From Bacillus dicomae (lineage in GTDB: Bacteria; Bacillota; Bacilli; Bacillales; Bacillaceae_G), in contig NZ_VHIV01000002.1 of assembly GCF_006494425.1 (NCBI RefSeq), positions 682,001 through 746,000 of the forward strand: a stretch of DNA of 64,000 nucleotides, given 5' to 3'. This document shows positions 16,463-26,716 of the stretch, piece after piece (position 1 is the stretch's first letter; each line of letters starts with the position of its first letter). A model generated the notes under the pieces. It was not told where the DNA came from. It made no database searches and saw only the letters and a list, made by a program, of their open reading frames with translations. A program made the position numbers and the translations under genes.

Positions 16463-17341
16463 ATGTTTCGGAACGCAGCGGAACTAGTGGCGCAAGCTAA
16501 AGAACAAAATGTAAAAATCGCAGAAATTATGATTCAATGTGAAATGGAAACAAGAAGTATTTCACGTGAAGAAGTAATTGCTGGTATGGAAAAGAACTTA
16601 GTCGTGATGGAGCAAGCAGTAGAACGTGGTATTCGCGGTGTGAAATCACCAACTGGTTTAACTGGCGGAGACGCTGTAAAAGTTCAGGCGTATATGAAGA
16701 GCGGAAAAGGCTTATCTGGAGATACGATTTTGGACGCAGTGAGTAAAGCTGTTGCAACAAATGAAGTAAACGCAGCGATGGGAATTATTTGTGCAACACC
16801 AACAGCAGGGTCTGCTGGGACAGTGCCGGGTGTACTGTTTGCATTGAAAGAGAAATTACAGCCTACACGTGAAGAAATGATTGAATTCTTATTTACAGCA
16901 GGAGCTTTCGGGATGGTTGTTGCGAATAACGCGTGTATTTCTGGTGCGGCAGGAGGATGCCAAGCTGAAGTTGGTTCAGCAAGTGGAATGGCAGCTGCAG
17001 CTGCAGTTGAGATGGCTGGCGGAACACAAGATCAAGCAGCTACAGCAATGGCAATTTCATTAAAGAACATGCTTGGTTTAGTATGTGATCCTGTTGCAGG
17101 ACTTGTAGAGGTACCTTGTGTAAAACGTAATGCAGCGGGCGCTTCAAATGCGATGATTTCAGCTGATTTAGCATTAGCTGGTGTAACGAGTACAATTCCG
17201 TGTGATGAAGTAATTGAGGCAATGTTTAGAATCGGACAAACGATGCCAGTAGCACTTCGTGAAACAGCTGAAGGTGGACTTGCAGCAACACCGACTGGTC
17301 GCCGTCTGCAAGAAGAGATTTTTGGGAAGACTAATAAGTAA
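16463..17341 (+). CDS. sdaAA: L-serine dehydratase, alpha subunit
   Basis: A 292-residue catalytic subunit. Candidate cluster cysteines are visible in NNACISGAAGGCQAEVGSA, GLVCDPVAGLVEVPCVKRNA and TSTIPCDE. It works with SdaAB, 19 bp upstream. ATG 16463 follows a GGGGGG ribosome site; the frame's TTG at 16445 abuts the sdaAB stop and has none. Confidence 0.93.
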   Translation: MFRNAAELVAQAKEQNVKIAEIMIQCEMETRSISREEVIAGMEKNLVVMEQAVERGIRGVKSPTGLTGGDAVKVQAYMKSGKGLSGDTILDAVSKAVATNEVNAAMGIICATPTAGSAGTVPGVLFALKEKLQPTREEMIEFLFTAGAFGMVVANNACISGAAGGCQAEVGSASGMAAAAAVEMAGGTQDQAATAMAISLKNMLGLVCDPVAGLVEVPCVKRNAAGASNAMISADLALAGVTSTIPCDEVIEAMFRIGQTMPVALRETAEGGLAATPTGRRLQEEIFGKTNK

Positions 17342-17356
17342 AAACTATATGTTTAT

Positions 17357-17396
17357 AAAGAAATGGAGCTCAAGTAAGATTGAGCTCCATTTCTTT
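17357..17396. terminator. Bidirectional terminator of sdaAA and proI
   Basis: A perfect 16-bp stem (17357-17372 with 17381-17396) bounded by A and T runs. It includes part of the proI stop codon. Confidence 0.9.
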
Positions 17397-18234
17397 ATTT
17401 TTCTTTTGTTAGTTGTTCTAATGTTTCCCCAAGATCGTGTGATCGTTGTGTAGCCTGTGTAATACAAGAAATAAGAGCTTGTTGAAATTGGTGTTCTTGT
17501 AATACTTCAATACCTGCTTCGGTCGTTCCACCAGGAGAAGTAATTTCCTTTCGCAAAATAGAAGGGTGTTTTTCACTCGCTTTTAGCATTTCCGCAGCAC
17601 CTATCATCGTCTGAAGAATAAGTGACTTTGCAACATCTTCTTTTAAGCCGATTTTTTTTGCGGCTTCTTCCATCGCTTCTACTACGTAATAAATATAAGC
17701 AGGCCCACTTCCAGATAATGCAGTGACAGCGTGCATATCTTCTTCCTCTACAACAGAGACGAGACCGATCGTTTCAAATAAAGCTATTGCAGTCTGAATA
17801 TGCTCCGTTGTTGCATGTTTTGAAGGTGAGATAGCAGTAGCGGATTTCAAAATAGCTGCAGATGTATTTGGCATTGCACGAATAATCGGAACGTCTTTTT
17901 GAAGGAGGTTTCTAATCGAGTGAGTAGAAACACCTGCTAATAATGAAATAATAAGCAGGTCAGTATGTATATCTTCTTTAAAAGGGGTAAGTGCTTCTGC
18001 AACATCCTTTGGTTTCATTGCTAGAAAAAGAATATTTGTATCAGTAAGTAGTTCTTTTTTATTATGCGTACCTTTGACACCGTATTTTTTATGTAGCTCC
18101 TGTAACCTTGTCTCGTTAGAACGATTACTTACGGTAATTTGTTCGCCTTTTACAACATTTGCATGTAACAAGCCACCAATAATTGCTTCAGCAATAGAGC
18201 CTGCACCGAGAAAGGAAATGTTTTGAATAGACAT
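17395..18234 (-). CDS. proI: Pyrroline-5-carboxylate reductase (ProI/ProC family)
   Basis: A 279-residue NADPH-dependent enzyme for the last step of proline synthesis. The N-terminal Rossmann motif is FLGAGSIAEAIIGG. The C-terminal family signature reads VTALSGSGPAYIYYVVEAME and ITSPGGTTEAGI. Synteny with yqjP and yqjQ identifies the ProI paralogue of B. subtilis (yqjO). The minus-strand ATG follows AAGGAGG. It is divergent from yqjP. Confidence 0.93.
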   Translation of the reverse strand: MSIQNISFLGAGSIAEAIIGGLLHANVVKGEQITVSNRSNETRLQELHKKYGVKGTHNKKELLTDTNILFLAMKPKDVAEALTPFKEDIHTDLLIISLLAGVSTHSIRNLLQKDVPIIRAMPNTSAAILKSATAISPSKHATTEHIQTAIALFETIGLVSVVEEEDMHAVTALSGSGPAYIYYVVEAMEEAAKKIGLKEDVAKSLILQTMIGAAEMLKASEKHPSILRKEITSPGGTTEAGIEVLQEHQFQQALISCITQATQRSHDLGETLEQLTKEK

Positions 18235-18399
18235 GATGTTCCTCCTTTAAATTTGGTTAGAAATTCTTATAAATGTACATACATTCGTTTTTTTATAGGA
18301 AACACCTCTTTTTATCTGAAAATAATGACAAATATATATAGAAGTTGTAAACTGAAGAAGTATTCATTTTTGAACCGGAAAGAGACAGGGGGGCTAAGC

Positions 18400-19353
18400 A
18401 TGACGGCGATTCACCGAATGGAGATTCCTGTACCATTTGCAGTTGAAACTGTGAATGTGTTTTTAGTTGAGGGGGAGACATTAACATTAATTGATACAGG
18501 AACGAATACAGAAGGGGCAAGAAGTGCGTTAGAAAGTCAATTAGGTACATTAGGATATACGATAGAAGATATTGAAACGGTAGTCATTACACATCATCAT
18601 GCGGATCATTGTGGGCTTTTAAATATATTTTCTGAGAAAACGAACATTATTGGACACCCTTGGAATGAGCCTTGGATTACGCAAAATACAGAATTTTTAA
18701 AGCGGTATCATGAGTTTTTTAGAGAGACAGCTTTGCAATTTGGTGTTCCAGCAGCATTTTTGAAAGATGAAGCGCTATTAACGACAAAAACACTTAAATA
18801 TTCTTGTAATAGATCGTTAACGCATACTGTGAGGGAGGGAGATCGTATTGATTCCTTACCTGGGTTTATAGTAATTGAAACACCAGGTCATGCTTCCACT
18901 CATATTTCATTATATAGAGAATCTGATGGAATATTAATTGGCGGGGATGCTCTCATTAGTCATATTTCTTCGAATCCAATATTAGAACCACCATATGAAG
19001 GACAAACAGAAAGGGCACGCCCATTATTACAATATAATCAAACGTTAAAGCGTTTAAGTGAAATGAATATTTCGCGCATTTTATCAGGACATGGAGAAGA
19101 TGTTCTAAATGTGAAACAACTTATTGAAACGAGATTACAAAAGCAAGAAACACGTGCGTTTAAAGTGCTTGAGTTATTAAAGGAAAAACCAATGACAGCA
19201 TTTGAAGTATGTGTAAAACTATTTCCAGTATTATATAAAGAACAATTGCCACTTACTATTTCAGAAACGGTTGGACAATTAGACTTTTTAGCATATAATC
19301 AACAAGTGATGATTGATGAATCTTCGCAACAATTGATTTATTATGCAAAGTAG
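18400..19353 (+). CDS. yqjP: MBL-fold metallo-hydrolase YqjP
   Basis: A 317-residue metallo-beta-lactamase-fold protein with the metal motif THHHADHCG (about 63-71), IDTGTN before it and ETPGHASTHIS, GGDALI and LSGHGEDV after it. The C-terminal helical part is of the LACTB2 kind. The substrate is unknown. The frame opens at 18223, but the only credible ribosome site is AGGGGGG before ATG 18400. It overlaps or abuts yqjQ, forming a pair. Confidence 0.85.
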   Translation: MTAIHRMEIPVPFAVETVNVFLVEGETLTLIDTGTNTEGARSALESQLGTLGYTIEDIETVVITHHHADHCGLLNIFSEKTNIIGHPWNEPWITQNTEFLKRYHEFFRETALQFGVPAAFLKDEALLTTKTLKYSCNRSLTHTVREGDRIDSLPGFIVIETPGHASTHISLYRESDGILIGGDALISHISSNPILEPPYEGQTERARPLLQYNQTLKRLSEMNISRILSGHGEDVLNVKQLIETRLQKQETRAFKVLELLKEKPMTAFEVCVKLFPVLYKEQLPLTISETVGQLDFLAYNQQVMIDESSQQLIYYAK

Positions 19354-19362
19354 GTGACAGCA

Positions 19363-20157
19363 ATGATGGGACGTTTACAAAATAAAGTAATCGTCATTAC
19401 AGGTGCTTCTAGTGGAATTGGAGAGCAAGTTGCAATGCAAGTGGCAGAGCAGGGGGCGACTCCAGTATTAATGGCTAGAACAGAAGAGAAATTAAAAGCG
19501 TTAGCAAACAAAATTAAAGAAACTTATAATACGCCTTGCTATTATTATGTATTAGATGTAAGTGAAGAGATGGAAGTACAATCTGTTTTTTCAAAGGTAT
19601 TACAAGAAGTAGGACGTATTGATATATTAGTAAACAATGCGGGATTTGGTATTTTTAAAACGTTTGAAGATGCGTCAATGGATGAAGTGAGAGATATGTT
19701 CCAAGTAAATGTATTTGGATTAGTAGCTTGTACGAAAGCGGTGTTACCTTATATGGTAAACAAAAACGAAGGACATATTATTAATATTGCTTCACTTGCT
19801 GGGAAAATTGCAACGCCGAAATCGAGTGCGTATGCAGCGACGAAACATGCTGTATTAGGATTTACGAATAGTTTACGTATGGAGTTGTCTAGTACAAATG
19901 TTTTCGTAACAGCGATTAATCCAGGTCCGATAGATACGAACTTTTTTGAAATAGCGGATCAATCCGGTACATATGTGAAAAATATGGGACGATACATGTT
20001 AAAACCGACATATGTAGCAGAGCAAATCGTAAAATCGATGGAAACGAAAAAGCGTGAAGTAAACTTACCGAAGTGGATGGGCATTGGTCCAAAACTTTAT
20101 GCTCTATTCCCAGGTTTATTTGAACGCGTAGCAGGCAAATCATTAAGTAAAAAATAG
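19363..20157 (+). CDS. yqjQ: Short-chain dehydrogenase/reductase YqjQ
   Basis: A 264-residue classical SDR with the cofactor motif TGASSGIG, NNAGFG and active-site residues IASLAG (Ser) and YAATK (Tyr/Lys). Cytoplasmic oxidoreductase of unknown substrate. ATG 19363 is chosen because AGGTG at 19352-19356 is spaced for it; a GTG at 19354 lies inside that site. The stop codon is embedded in the terminator stem. Confidence 0.88.
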   Translation: MMGRLQNKVIVITGASSGIGEQVAMQVAEQGATPVLMARTEEKLKALANKIKETYNTPCYYYVLDVSEEMEVQSVFSKVLQEVGRIDILVNNAGFGIFKTFEDASMDEVRDMFQVNVFGLVACTKAVLPYMVNKNEGHIINIASLAGKIATPKSSAYAATKHAVLGFTNSLRMELSSTNVFVTAINPGPIDTNFFEIADQSGTYVKNMGRYMLKPTYVAEQIVKSMETKKREVNLPKWMGIGPKLYALFPGLFERVAGKSLSKK

Positions 20158-20190
20158 GAGATTTCCATATGGAAATCTCCTATTTTTTTA
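20151..20190 (+). terminator. Terminator of yqjQ
   Basis: A long palindrome (20151-20168 with 20169-20186, AAAATAGGAGATTTCCAT and its complement) ends in TTTTTTT and contains the stop codon. Confidence 0.85.
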
Positions 20191-20343
20191 TCCCGCTTTA
20201 ATGGGCAGTAAGACCCCCACCTCAAAGTTCAGCGAAAGCAAAGAAGTTAGGTGGGGGTCGGGCTGCCCATAAAAATCCGATTGGTTCAACTAATAATCAG
20301 TGGGGGATGAAGAAAACCCCCACTGATTAAAGTTTCACTTTAT
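20187..20343 (+). repeat. bcr1 repeat, full copy
   Basis: About 147 bp between direct TTTAT copies (20187-20191 and 20339-20343). It starts CCCGCTTTAATGGGCAGTAA, has internal inverted repeats ACCCCCACCT...AGGTGGGGGT and AATCAGTGGGGG...CCCCCACTGATT, the block GATTGGTTCAACTAATAATC, and ends TTAAAGTTTCAC. This fits the B. cereus group repeat bcr1, a presumed non-autonomous mobile element with TTTAT duplications. The left TTTAT lies in the yqjQ terminator's T tract and the right one contains the yqzH stop codon. Confidence 0.88.
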
Positions 20344-20525
20344 TTTCCAGTCACATAATCGTAAACGATATCCTCAACTGCCTCATATACATCAATTTTA
20401 GTATTTGAATGAATTATCGTTTGAATATGTTTAACAAGCATTTCCTGATCCTCATTTGACATAGGATTACATTGATATTGCTGAAAACTTTTTATAATCA
20501 TTTTCTCAATTAATTTTTCATTCAT
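20340..20525 (-). CDS. yqzH: YqzH family protein
   Basis: A 61-residue helical protein, MNEKLIEKMIIKSFQQYQCN through VYEAVEDIVYDYVTGK, matching the small YqzH family found at this place in Bacillus. Function unknown. ATG 20525 follows GGCGGGG. The TAA stop lies within the TTTAT flank of the bcr1 element, so the insertion left the frame intact. Confidence 0.75.
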   Translation of the reverse strand: MNEKLIEKMIIKSFQQYQCNPMSNEDQEMLVKHIQTIIHSNTKIDVYEAVEDIVYDYVTGK

Positions 20526-20682
20526 GTTTTCCCCGCCTGTATGTACGTATGTATTGTTTTATTGTACTTGAAGTGAAATAAAAAAACTACTATGCACTAT
20601 TTTTGTATAAAAATTCGGTTGTGTATATTATTTTTCTAGTAAAATTAAGTTTTGTAAGTTTATAAAATTAATAAATATTTAA

Positions 20683-20711
20683 TTGACTCTATAAATATAC
20701 AATATTATAAT
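20683..20711 (+). promoter_or_regulatory. Promoter of argCJBDF
   Basis: TTGACT (20683-20688), a 17-bp spacer and a perfect TATAAT (20706-20711). The surrounding AT-rich stretch could hold AhrC sites, but none is clear. Confidence 0.75.
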
Positions 20712-20748
20712 CATACTTAATTTAAAGAATCGATATGAGGAGGAGCAT

Positions 20749-21786
20749 ATGAAAGTCGCGATTATTGGAGCAACTGGGTATGGAGGTATTGAGTTAATTC
20801 GGTTATTAGAGCAACATCCATATTTTTCGATAGCATCTCTCCATTCTTTTTCACAAGTTGGCGAGTGTATAACAAATGTATATCCGCATCTTCGAAATAT
20901 TCTTGTTCATACGTTACAAGAAATTAATGCGGAGGAAATAGAGAAGGAAGCAGAAATTGTATTTTTAGCAACTCCAGCAGGAGTATCAGCAGAGTTAACT
21001 CCAAAATTATTAGCAGTAGGTTTAAAAGTAATTGATCTATCTGGAGACTTTCGTATGAAAGATCCTTTGATATATGAACAGTGGTATAAAAGGGCAGCTG
21101 CAAAAGAAGAAGTTCTTAGTGAAGCTGTATATGGGTTAAGTGAATGGAAAAAGTCCGAGATTCAAAATGCAAATTTAATTGCAAACCCAGGATGTTTTGC
21201 TACAGCTTCGTTATTAGCGATATTGCCGTTAGTACGTAGCGGCATGATTAAAGAAGATTCAATTATTATCGATGCAAAATCAGGAGTATCTGGAGCAGGC
21301 AAAACACCAACAACGATGACTCACTTTCCAGAGTTATACGATAACTTGCGTATTTATAAAGTAAATGAGCATCAACACGTTCCTGAGATTGAGCAAATGC
21401 TTGCAGAGTGGGATAGGGAAACGAAGCCAATCACGTTTAGTACACATTTAATACCGATATCACGAGGGATTATGGTTACACTGTATGCGAAAGTAAAACG
21501 AGAAATGGAAATAGAACAACTTCAAAAGTTATATGAAGAAACGTATGAACAATCGGCTTTTATTCGAATTCGCACGCAAGGAGAGTTTCCAAGTCCGAAA
21601 GAAGTGAGAGGCTCAAATTATTGTGATATGGGGATAGCTTACGATGAAAGAACAGGAAGAGTGACAGTCGTTTCTGTTATAGACAATATGATGAAAGGTG
21701 CGGCTGGGCAAGCGATTCAAAATGCAAATATAGTAGCGGGACTAGAAGAAACAACAGGTTTACAACATATGCCGCTTTATCTATAA
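20749..21786 (+). CDS. argC: N-acetyl-gamma-glutamyl-phosphate reductase
   Basis: A 345-residue NADP-dependent enzyme, third step of arginine synthesis. The N-terminal motif is IIGATGYGGIELIRLL, and the catalytic cysteine is in NPGCFATAS (about residue 149). First gene of argCJBDF; ATG follows GAGGAGGAG. Confidence 0.95.
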   Translation: MKVAIIGATGYGGIELIRLLEQHPYFSIASLHSFSQVGECITNVYPHLRNILVHTLQEINAEEIEKEAEIVFLATPAGVSAELTPKLLAVGLKVIDLSGDFRMKDPLIYEQWYKRAAAKEEVLSEAVYGLSEWKKSEIQNANLIANPGCFATASLLAILPLVRSGMIKEDSIIIDAKSGVSGAGKTPTTMTHFPELYDNLRIYKVNEHQHVPEIEQMLAEWDRETKPITFSTHLIPISRGIMVTLYAKVKREMEIEQLQKLYEETYEQSAFIRIRTQGEFPSPKEVRGSNYCDMGIAYDERTGRVTVVSVIDNMMKGAAGQAIQNANIVAGLEETTGLQHMPLYL

Positions 21787-21797
21787 GGGGGGACATG

Positions 21798-23021
21798 ATG
21801 ATTAAAGTAGCGTCTATTATAAAAGTAGAAAATGGTTCGATTGTAACTCCGAAAGGTTTCTCGGCAATTGGTACTGCAATTGGTTTGAAAAAGGAGAAAA
21901 AGGATTTAGGAGCAATCGTTTGTGATGTACCGGCATCATGTGCTGCTGTTTATACAACTAATCAAATACAAGCAGCCCCCTTGCAAGTAACGAAAGATAG
22001 TATAGCGGCTGAGGAGAAATTACAAGCTATTATCGTCAATAGTGGAAATGCAAATGCTTGTACAGGAATGAAAGGATTACAAGATGCTTACGAGATGCGT
22101 GCATTAGCGGCGGAACATTTTGGATTGAAAGAAAATTGCGTTGCAGTAGCTTCAACAGGTGTAATTGGTGTTCCGTTACCGATGGATGTAATCCGTAAGG
22201 GAGTTACAACTCTTATCCCGACCAAGGAAGAAAGTGAAGCTCATTCTTTTTCTGAAGCCATTTTAACGACGGATCTTATCAAGAAAGAGACTTGCTATGA
22301 AATGATGATTGATGGGAAAAAAGTGACGATTGCTGGTGTTGCTAAAGGTTCAGGGATGATTCATCCGAATATGGCAACGATGCTGAGCTTTATTACGACA
22401 GACGCTCATATAGAGCATGACGTATTGCAAATGGCATTATCCAAAATAACGAATCATACATTTAATCAAATTACGGTGGATGGAGATACTTCTACGAATG
22501 ATATGGTCATCGTTATGGCAAGTGGATTATCAGAAACGAAACCAATCAATATGGAACATACAGACTGGGAAGCTTTCGTATTTGCTTTACAGAAGGTATG
22601 TGAAGATTTAGCAAAAAAAATTGCACAAGATGGTGAAGGCGCTACGAAGTTAATAGAAGTGAATGTGCTTGGAGCTAGAACAAATGAAGAGGCAAAGAAA
22701 ATTGCAAAGCAAATAGTCGGTTCAAGTCTTGTGAAAACCGCCATACACGGTGAAGACCCAAATTGGGGGCGAATTATTAGCAGTATTGGACAAAGTGAAG
22801 TAGCGATTCATCCAAACACAATTGATATTACTCTTCAATCTATCGCTGTGTTAAAAAATAGTGAACCTCAAATGTTTTCTGAAGAGGAAATGAAAAAGAA
22901 ATTAAAAGAACATGAAATTATGATTAATGTGTATTTACATTTAGGAGAAGAGACGGGATCAGCTTGGGGCTGTGACTTAAGCTATGAATATGTGAAAATA
23001 AACGCTTGCTATCGTACATAA
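21798..23021 (+). CDS. argJ: Bifunctional ornithine acetyltransferase/N-acetylglutamate synthase
   Basis: A 407-residue ArgJ. The self-cleavage site is in KGSGMIHPNMATMLSF, where Thr of ATML becomes the N-terminal nucleophile of the beta chain; the tail ends SYEYVKINACYRT. It recycles the acetyl group from acetylornithine to glutamate, so no ArgE is needed here. ATG 21798 has better spacing to AGGGGGG than ATG 21795. Confidence 0.94.
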   Translation: MIKVASIIKVENGSIVTPKGFSAIGTAIGLKKEKKDLGAIVCDVPASCAAVYTTNQIQAAPLQVTKDSIAAEEKLQAIIVNSGNANACTGMKGLQDAYEMRALAAEHFGLKENCVAVASTGVIGVPLPMDVIRKGVTTLIPTKEESEAHSFSEAILTTDLIKKETCYEMMIDGKKVTIAGVAKGSGMIHPNMATMLSFITTDAHIEHDVLQMALSKITNHTFNQITVDGDTSTNDMVIVMASGLSETKPINMEHTDWEAFVFALQKVCEDLAKKIAQDGEGATKLIEVNVLGARTNEEAKKIAKQIVGSSLVKTAIHGEDPNWGRIISSIGQSEVAIHPNTIDITLQSIAVLKNSEPQMFSEEEMKKKLKEHEIMINVYLHLGEETGSAWGCDLSYEYVKINACYRT

Positions 23022-23032
23022 GGAGAGGGAAG

Positions 23033-23800
23033 ATGAGCGATTATATTGTAGTAAAATGCGGCGGTAGTATGTTGGCTCAATTAAATGATGTGTTTTTTGA
23101 TTGTATAAAGAAGTTGCAACAAAAGTATAAAGTAGTGATTGTCCATGGTGGCGGCCCAGAAATTGATGCCAAATTAAAAGATTGTAATATCAAAGTGGAG
23201 AAAAGAGATGGGTTACGAGTGACACCGAAAGAAGTTATGGATATTGTTCAAATGGTGCTATGCGGGAATACGAATAAAAAGTTTGTAATGAATTTGCAAA
23301 GGCAGAATTTACTGGCGGTAGGTTGCTCAGGGTGTGACGGCAATTTACTTCAAGTTCAACCTGTCAGCAAGGAGATAGGATATGTGGGAGAAGTAAGTTA
23401 TGTAGAAACATCCTTACTAAAAGGGTTAATAAATATGAATTATATTCCTGTTATTGCTCCGGTCGGGGTACATGATAATGAGATTTATAACATAAATGCG
23501 GATACGGCTGCAGCTGGTATTGCGGCCGCACTATCCGCAAAAGAACTCATTTTTATTACGGATGTAGATGGGATCTTACGTGAAGGGAAATTGGTAAAGA
23601 AAATAGATGAGTCTGAAATTACAACTCTTATAGAAAAAGGAGTTATTACAGGCGGGATGATTCCGAAAGTACAGGCGGCACTAGTTTCATTAAAAATGGG
23701 AGTGAAAAAGATAAGTATCGTAAATGGCACAAAAGATTTTACTGAAGATACAGGAGAATGTATCGGAACGACGGTAACGAGAGGAGTGAGCATCGTATGA
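23033..23800 (+). CDS. argB: Acetylglutamate kinase
   Basis: A 255-residue amino-acid kinase. Motifs: VVKCGGSML at the N-terminus, [11 protein letters not shown] for acetylglutamate, and ITDVDGIL plus [10 protein letters not shown] near the ATP site. Second step of arginine synthesis. ATG 23033 follows AGGAGAGG; a TTG at 23006 lies inside argJ and has no site. It overlaps argD by 4 bp (ATGA). Confidence 0.94.
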   Translation: MSDYIVVKCGGSMLAQLNDVFFDCIKKLQQKYKVVIVHGGGPEIDAKLKDCNIKVEKRDGLRVTPKEVMDIVQMVLCGNTNKKFVMNLQRQNLLAVGCSGCDGNLLQVQPVSKEIGYVGEVSYVETSLLKGLINMNYIPVIAPVGVHDNEIYNINADTAAAGIAAALSAKELIFITDVDGILREGKLVKKIDESEITTLIEKGVITGGMIPKVQAALVSLKMGVKKISIVNGTKDFTEDTGECIGTTVTRGVSIV

Positions 23801-24957
23801 CAAGTCATCTTTTTCAAACATATGGGAGAAGAACTGTTGAGTTTGTAAAGGGAAAGGGAACGCAAGTTATTGATAATAACGGTAAACAATATTTAGATTT
23901 TACATCAGGGATTGGTGTATGTAATTTAGGACATTGTCACCCTACTGTTATGAAAGCTGTACAGGAGCAACTTGATGATATATGGCATATATCTAACCTA
24001 TTTACAAACAGCTTACAAGAAGAAGTCGCGTCATTATTAACAGAAAATATAGCTTTAGATTATGTGTTTTTCTGTAATAGCGGAGCAGAGGCGAATGAAG
24101 CCGCTTTGAAGTTAGCCCGTAAGCATACTGGAAAATCTCTCGTCGTAACATGCGAGCAGTCTTTTCACGGTAGAACATTTGGAACGATGAGTGCGACGGG
24201 GCAAAGTAAAGTGAAAGAAGGATTTGGTCCGCTCCTTCCGTCTTTTTTACATATTCCTTTTAACGATATAAAGGCGTTAGAGGAAGCGATGAATGAAGAA
24301 GTGGCGGCGGTAATGGTAGAAGTTGTTCAAGGAGAGGGCGGAGTCATACCTGCTAATCTATCTTTTTTGAAAGCGATTGAAACAGTATGTAATAAGTTCG
24401 GTTCCTTATTTATTATAGATGAAGTACAAACAGGGATTGGAAGAACAGGGACATTATTTGCTTACGAACAAATGGGAATAAATCCTCATATCGTTACCGT
24501 CGCAAAGGCACTTGGAAACGGGATTCCTGTCGGAGCGATGATTGGCCGGAAAGAACTTGGAACGTCGTTCACTGAAGGATCACACGGTTCAACGTTTGGC
24601 GGGAATTATATTGCGATGGCTGCAGCGAAAGAAGTATTGCAAGTAAGTAAGAAACCATCGTTTTTAAAAGAAGTACAGGAAAAGGGCGAGTACGTATTAG
24701 AAAAGTTACAAGAGGAATTACAACATGTCGAATGTATTCAAAATATACGTGGTAAGGGGCTAATGATTGGAATTGAGTGTAAGCATGAAGTTGCAAGTTT
24801 TATAGAAGAACTAGAAAAAGGGGGACTTCTCGTATTACAAGCAGGTCCTAAGGTGATAAGACTATTACCGCCACTCATTGTAACGAATGAAGAACTAGAA
24901 CAGGCAGTATATAGGATAAAAAAAGTAGTTTGTACAAAAAAAGTATCAATCATATAA
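23797..24957 (+). CDS. argD: Acetylornithine aminotransferase
   Basis: A 386-residue class III PLP aminotransferase. It shows [43 protein letters not shown] and the PLP lysine in [13 protein letters not shown]. It makes N-acetylornithine. ATG 23797 overlaps the argB stop; the frame's upstream ATG at 23758 is inside argB. Confidence 0.94.
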   Translation: MTSHLFQTYGRRTVEFVKGKGTQVIDNNGKQYLDFTSGIGVCNLGHCHPTVMKAVQEQLDDIWHISNLFTNSLQEEVASLLTENIALDYVFFCNSGAEANEAALKLARKHTGKSLVVTCEQSFHGRTFGTMSATGQSKVKEGFGPLLPSFLHIPFNDIKALEEAMNEEVAAVMVEVVQGEGGVIPANLSFLKAIETVCNKFGSLFIIDEVQTGIGRTGTLFAYEQMGINPHIVTVAKALGNGIPVGAMIGRKELGTSFTEGSHGSTFGGNYIAMAAAKEVLQVSKKPSFLKEVQEKGEYVLEKLQEELQHVECIQNIRGKGLMIGIECKHEVASFIEELEKGGLLVLQAGPKVIRLLPPLIVTNEELEQAVYRIKKVVCTKKVSII

Positions 24958-24969
24958 GGGGGAAATTTT

Positions 24970-25920
24970 ATGTCAACTGTACAAGTACCGAAATTAAATA
25001 CGAAAGATCTTTTAACATTAGAAGAATTGACGCAAGAAGAAATCATTTCATTAATTGAGTTCGCTATATATTTAAAAAAGAATAAGCAGGAGCCTTTATT
25101 ACAAGGAAAAATATTAGGGCTTATCTTTGATAAACATTCAACTCGTACTCGTGTATCTTTTGAAGCAGGAATGGTGCAGCTCGGGGGACATGGTATGTTT
25201 TTAAGTGGGAAAGAGATGCAAATGGGAAGAGGAGAAACTGTTTCAGATACTGCGAAAGTATTATCGCAGTATATTGACGGGATTATGATACGTACATTCT
25301 CACACGCAGATGTAGAAGAGCTTGCAAAAGAATCGAGCATACCTGTAATTAATGGATTAACGGATGATCATCATCCTTGTCAAGCATTGGCAGATTTAAT
25401 GACGATTTATGAAGAAGTGAAGACATTTAAAGGAATTAAATTGGCTTACGTAGGTGATGGGAATAACGTATGTCATTCATTGTTGTTAGCGAGTGCAAAA
25501 GTCGGAATGCATATGACTGTTGCAACACCTGTAGGATATGAACCGAATGAGGGAATTGTAAAAAAAGCGTTAGCGATTGCTGAAGAAACAGGAGCTGAAA
25601 TTGAAATTTTGCATAACCCTGAATTAGCGGTGAATGAAGCGGATTTCATTTATACTGACGTTTGGATGAGCATGGGGCAAGAGGGAGAAGGAGAGAAATA
25701 TACTTTATTTCAACCTTACCAAATCAATCAAGAACTTGTTATGCATGCAAAGCAAACATATCGTTTCTTACACTGTTTACCTGCCCATCGTGAAGAAGAA
25801 GTAACAGGAGAAATTATAGATGGACCACAGTCTATCGTTTTTGAGCAAGCTGGTAATCGATTACATGCGCAAAAAGCATTATTAGTAAGTTTATTTAAAA
25901 ATGTAGAAGAGCTTTCCTAA
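24970..25920 (+). CDS. argF: Ornithine carbamoyltransferase
   Basis: A 316-residue OTCase with the carbamoyl-phosphate loop [16 protein letters not shown], the ornithine loop DVWMSMGQE and HCLPAHR. It makes citrulline. Last gene of the operon; argG and argH are not in this window. Confidence 0.95.
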   Translation: MSTVQVPKLNTKDLLTLEELTQEEIISLIEFAIYLKKNKQEPLLQGKILGLIFDKHSTRTRVSFEAGMVQLGGHGMFLSGKEMQMGRGETVSDTAKVLSQYIDGIMIRTFSHADVEELAKESSIPVINGLTDDHHPCQALADLMTIYEEVKTFKGIKLAYVGDGNNVCHSLLLASAKVGMHMTVATPVGYEPNEGIVKKALAIAEETGAEIEILHNPELAVNEADFIYTDVWMSMGQEGEGEKYTLFQPYQINQELVMHAKQTYRFLHCLPAHREEEVTGEIIDGPQSIVFEQAGNRLHAQKALLVSLFKNVEELS

Positions 25921-25926
25921 ATGATG

Positions 25927-25978
25927 TACACCTCCAGTTGTGAGACACAAATAACAATTGGAGGTGTATTTTTTTTAT
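25927..25978 (+). terminator. Terminator of the arg operon
   Basis: TACACCTCCAGTTGT (25927-25941) pairs with ACAATTGGAGGTGTA (25954-25968), one G-U, followed by TTTTTTTT. Confidence 0.9.
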
Positions 25979-26097
25979 TGAAATGTCATATGTATATTTA
26001 GTTAACCATTTCGATATCATCTATAATAAAAGAGAAAATGAAATTTGTTTTTCGGAGTGTGTAAGGGCATACTAGGTATAAAAATATAGTTAAAGAG

Positions 26098-26658
26098 ATG
26101 ATGAGAGTGAAAACAACTAAGAAAACATATTCGTTTTTTCAGCGGATGTGGAGAATATTAAAGTTTCAATATTATAAGTTGCTTCGATCACCAGAAGGAG
26201 CGAAGAAAGTATCGTTAGGTTTTGCGATTGGTTTTGGTTTAGAGATGTTGGTTATATATACGGCATCGCTCGTCTATTTAATATTTTATCCAATCGTCAG
26301 GTTAGCAAAGGGATCTTTTCCTGCTGCGGTTATTGGCAATATTATTGGAAAAATATCGTTTCTCCCAGTAGTTTTATTTCCGCTTGCGTATGCGCTAGGG
26401 AAAATGATTTATCCATTTCATGTACAAAAAATACATCATGAACCCTTTACGATATCGGACTTGTTTTCAAGTCACATTTTTACGATATTAAAGAGCTTAC
26501 TACAGAGTGAAGTGTATGTATTAATTGGAATGACGATTTTAGGGGTTGTGTTTGGTGTAGTTTCATATTTCGTGGTGCATTATTTATATGAAAAGAACCG
26601 TAAGTTACGTTTGAAGAACAGAAAGAAAAGAGTGAGAGAACCACTCATGCAAATATAA
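26098..26658 (+). CDS. DUF2062 domain membrane protein
   Basis: A 186-residue protein with a basic N-terminus (WRILKFQYYKLLRSPEGAKK), then about three membrane helices carrying the DUF2062 pattern (AIGFGLEML, GNIIGKISFLPV), and a very basic C-terminus. Function unknown. The ribosome site is weak and several starts (ATG 26098, ATG 26101, GTG 26107) are possible. Confidence 0.72.
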   Translation: MMRVKTTKKTYSFFQRMWRILKFQYYKLLRSPEGAKKVSLGFAIGFGLEMLVIYTASLVYLIFYPIVRLAKGSFPAAVIGNIIGKISFLPVVLFPLAYALGKMIYPFHVQKIHHEPFTISDLFSSHIFTILKSLLQSEVYVLIGMTILGVVFGVVSYFVVHYLYEKNRKLRLKNRKKRVREPLMQI

Positions 26659-26716
26659 AGAGTGTCACACTCATTTTCTCCTTTGAATATGTTTAAGAAA
26701 AAGGAGGAGAGAATGA

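Noticed and set aside
26659-26690. Short GAGTG-TCA-CACTC hairpin after the DUF2062 gene as a terminator
   Set aside because: The stem is only 5 bp and the T run is interrupted (ATTTTCTCC); too weak to call.
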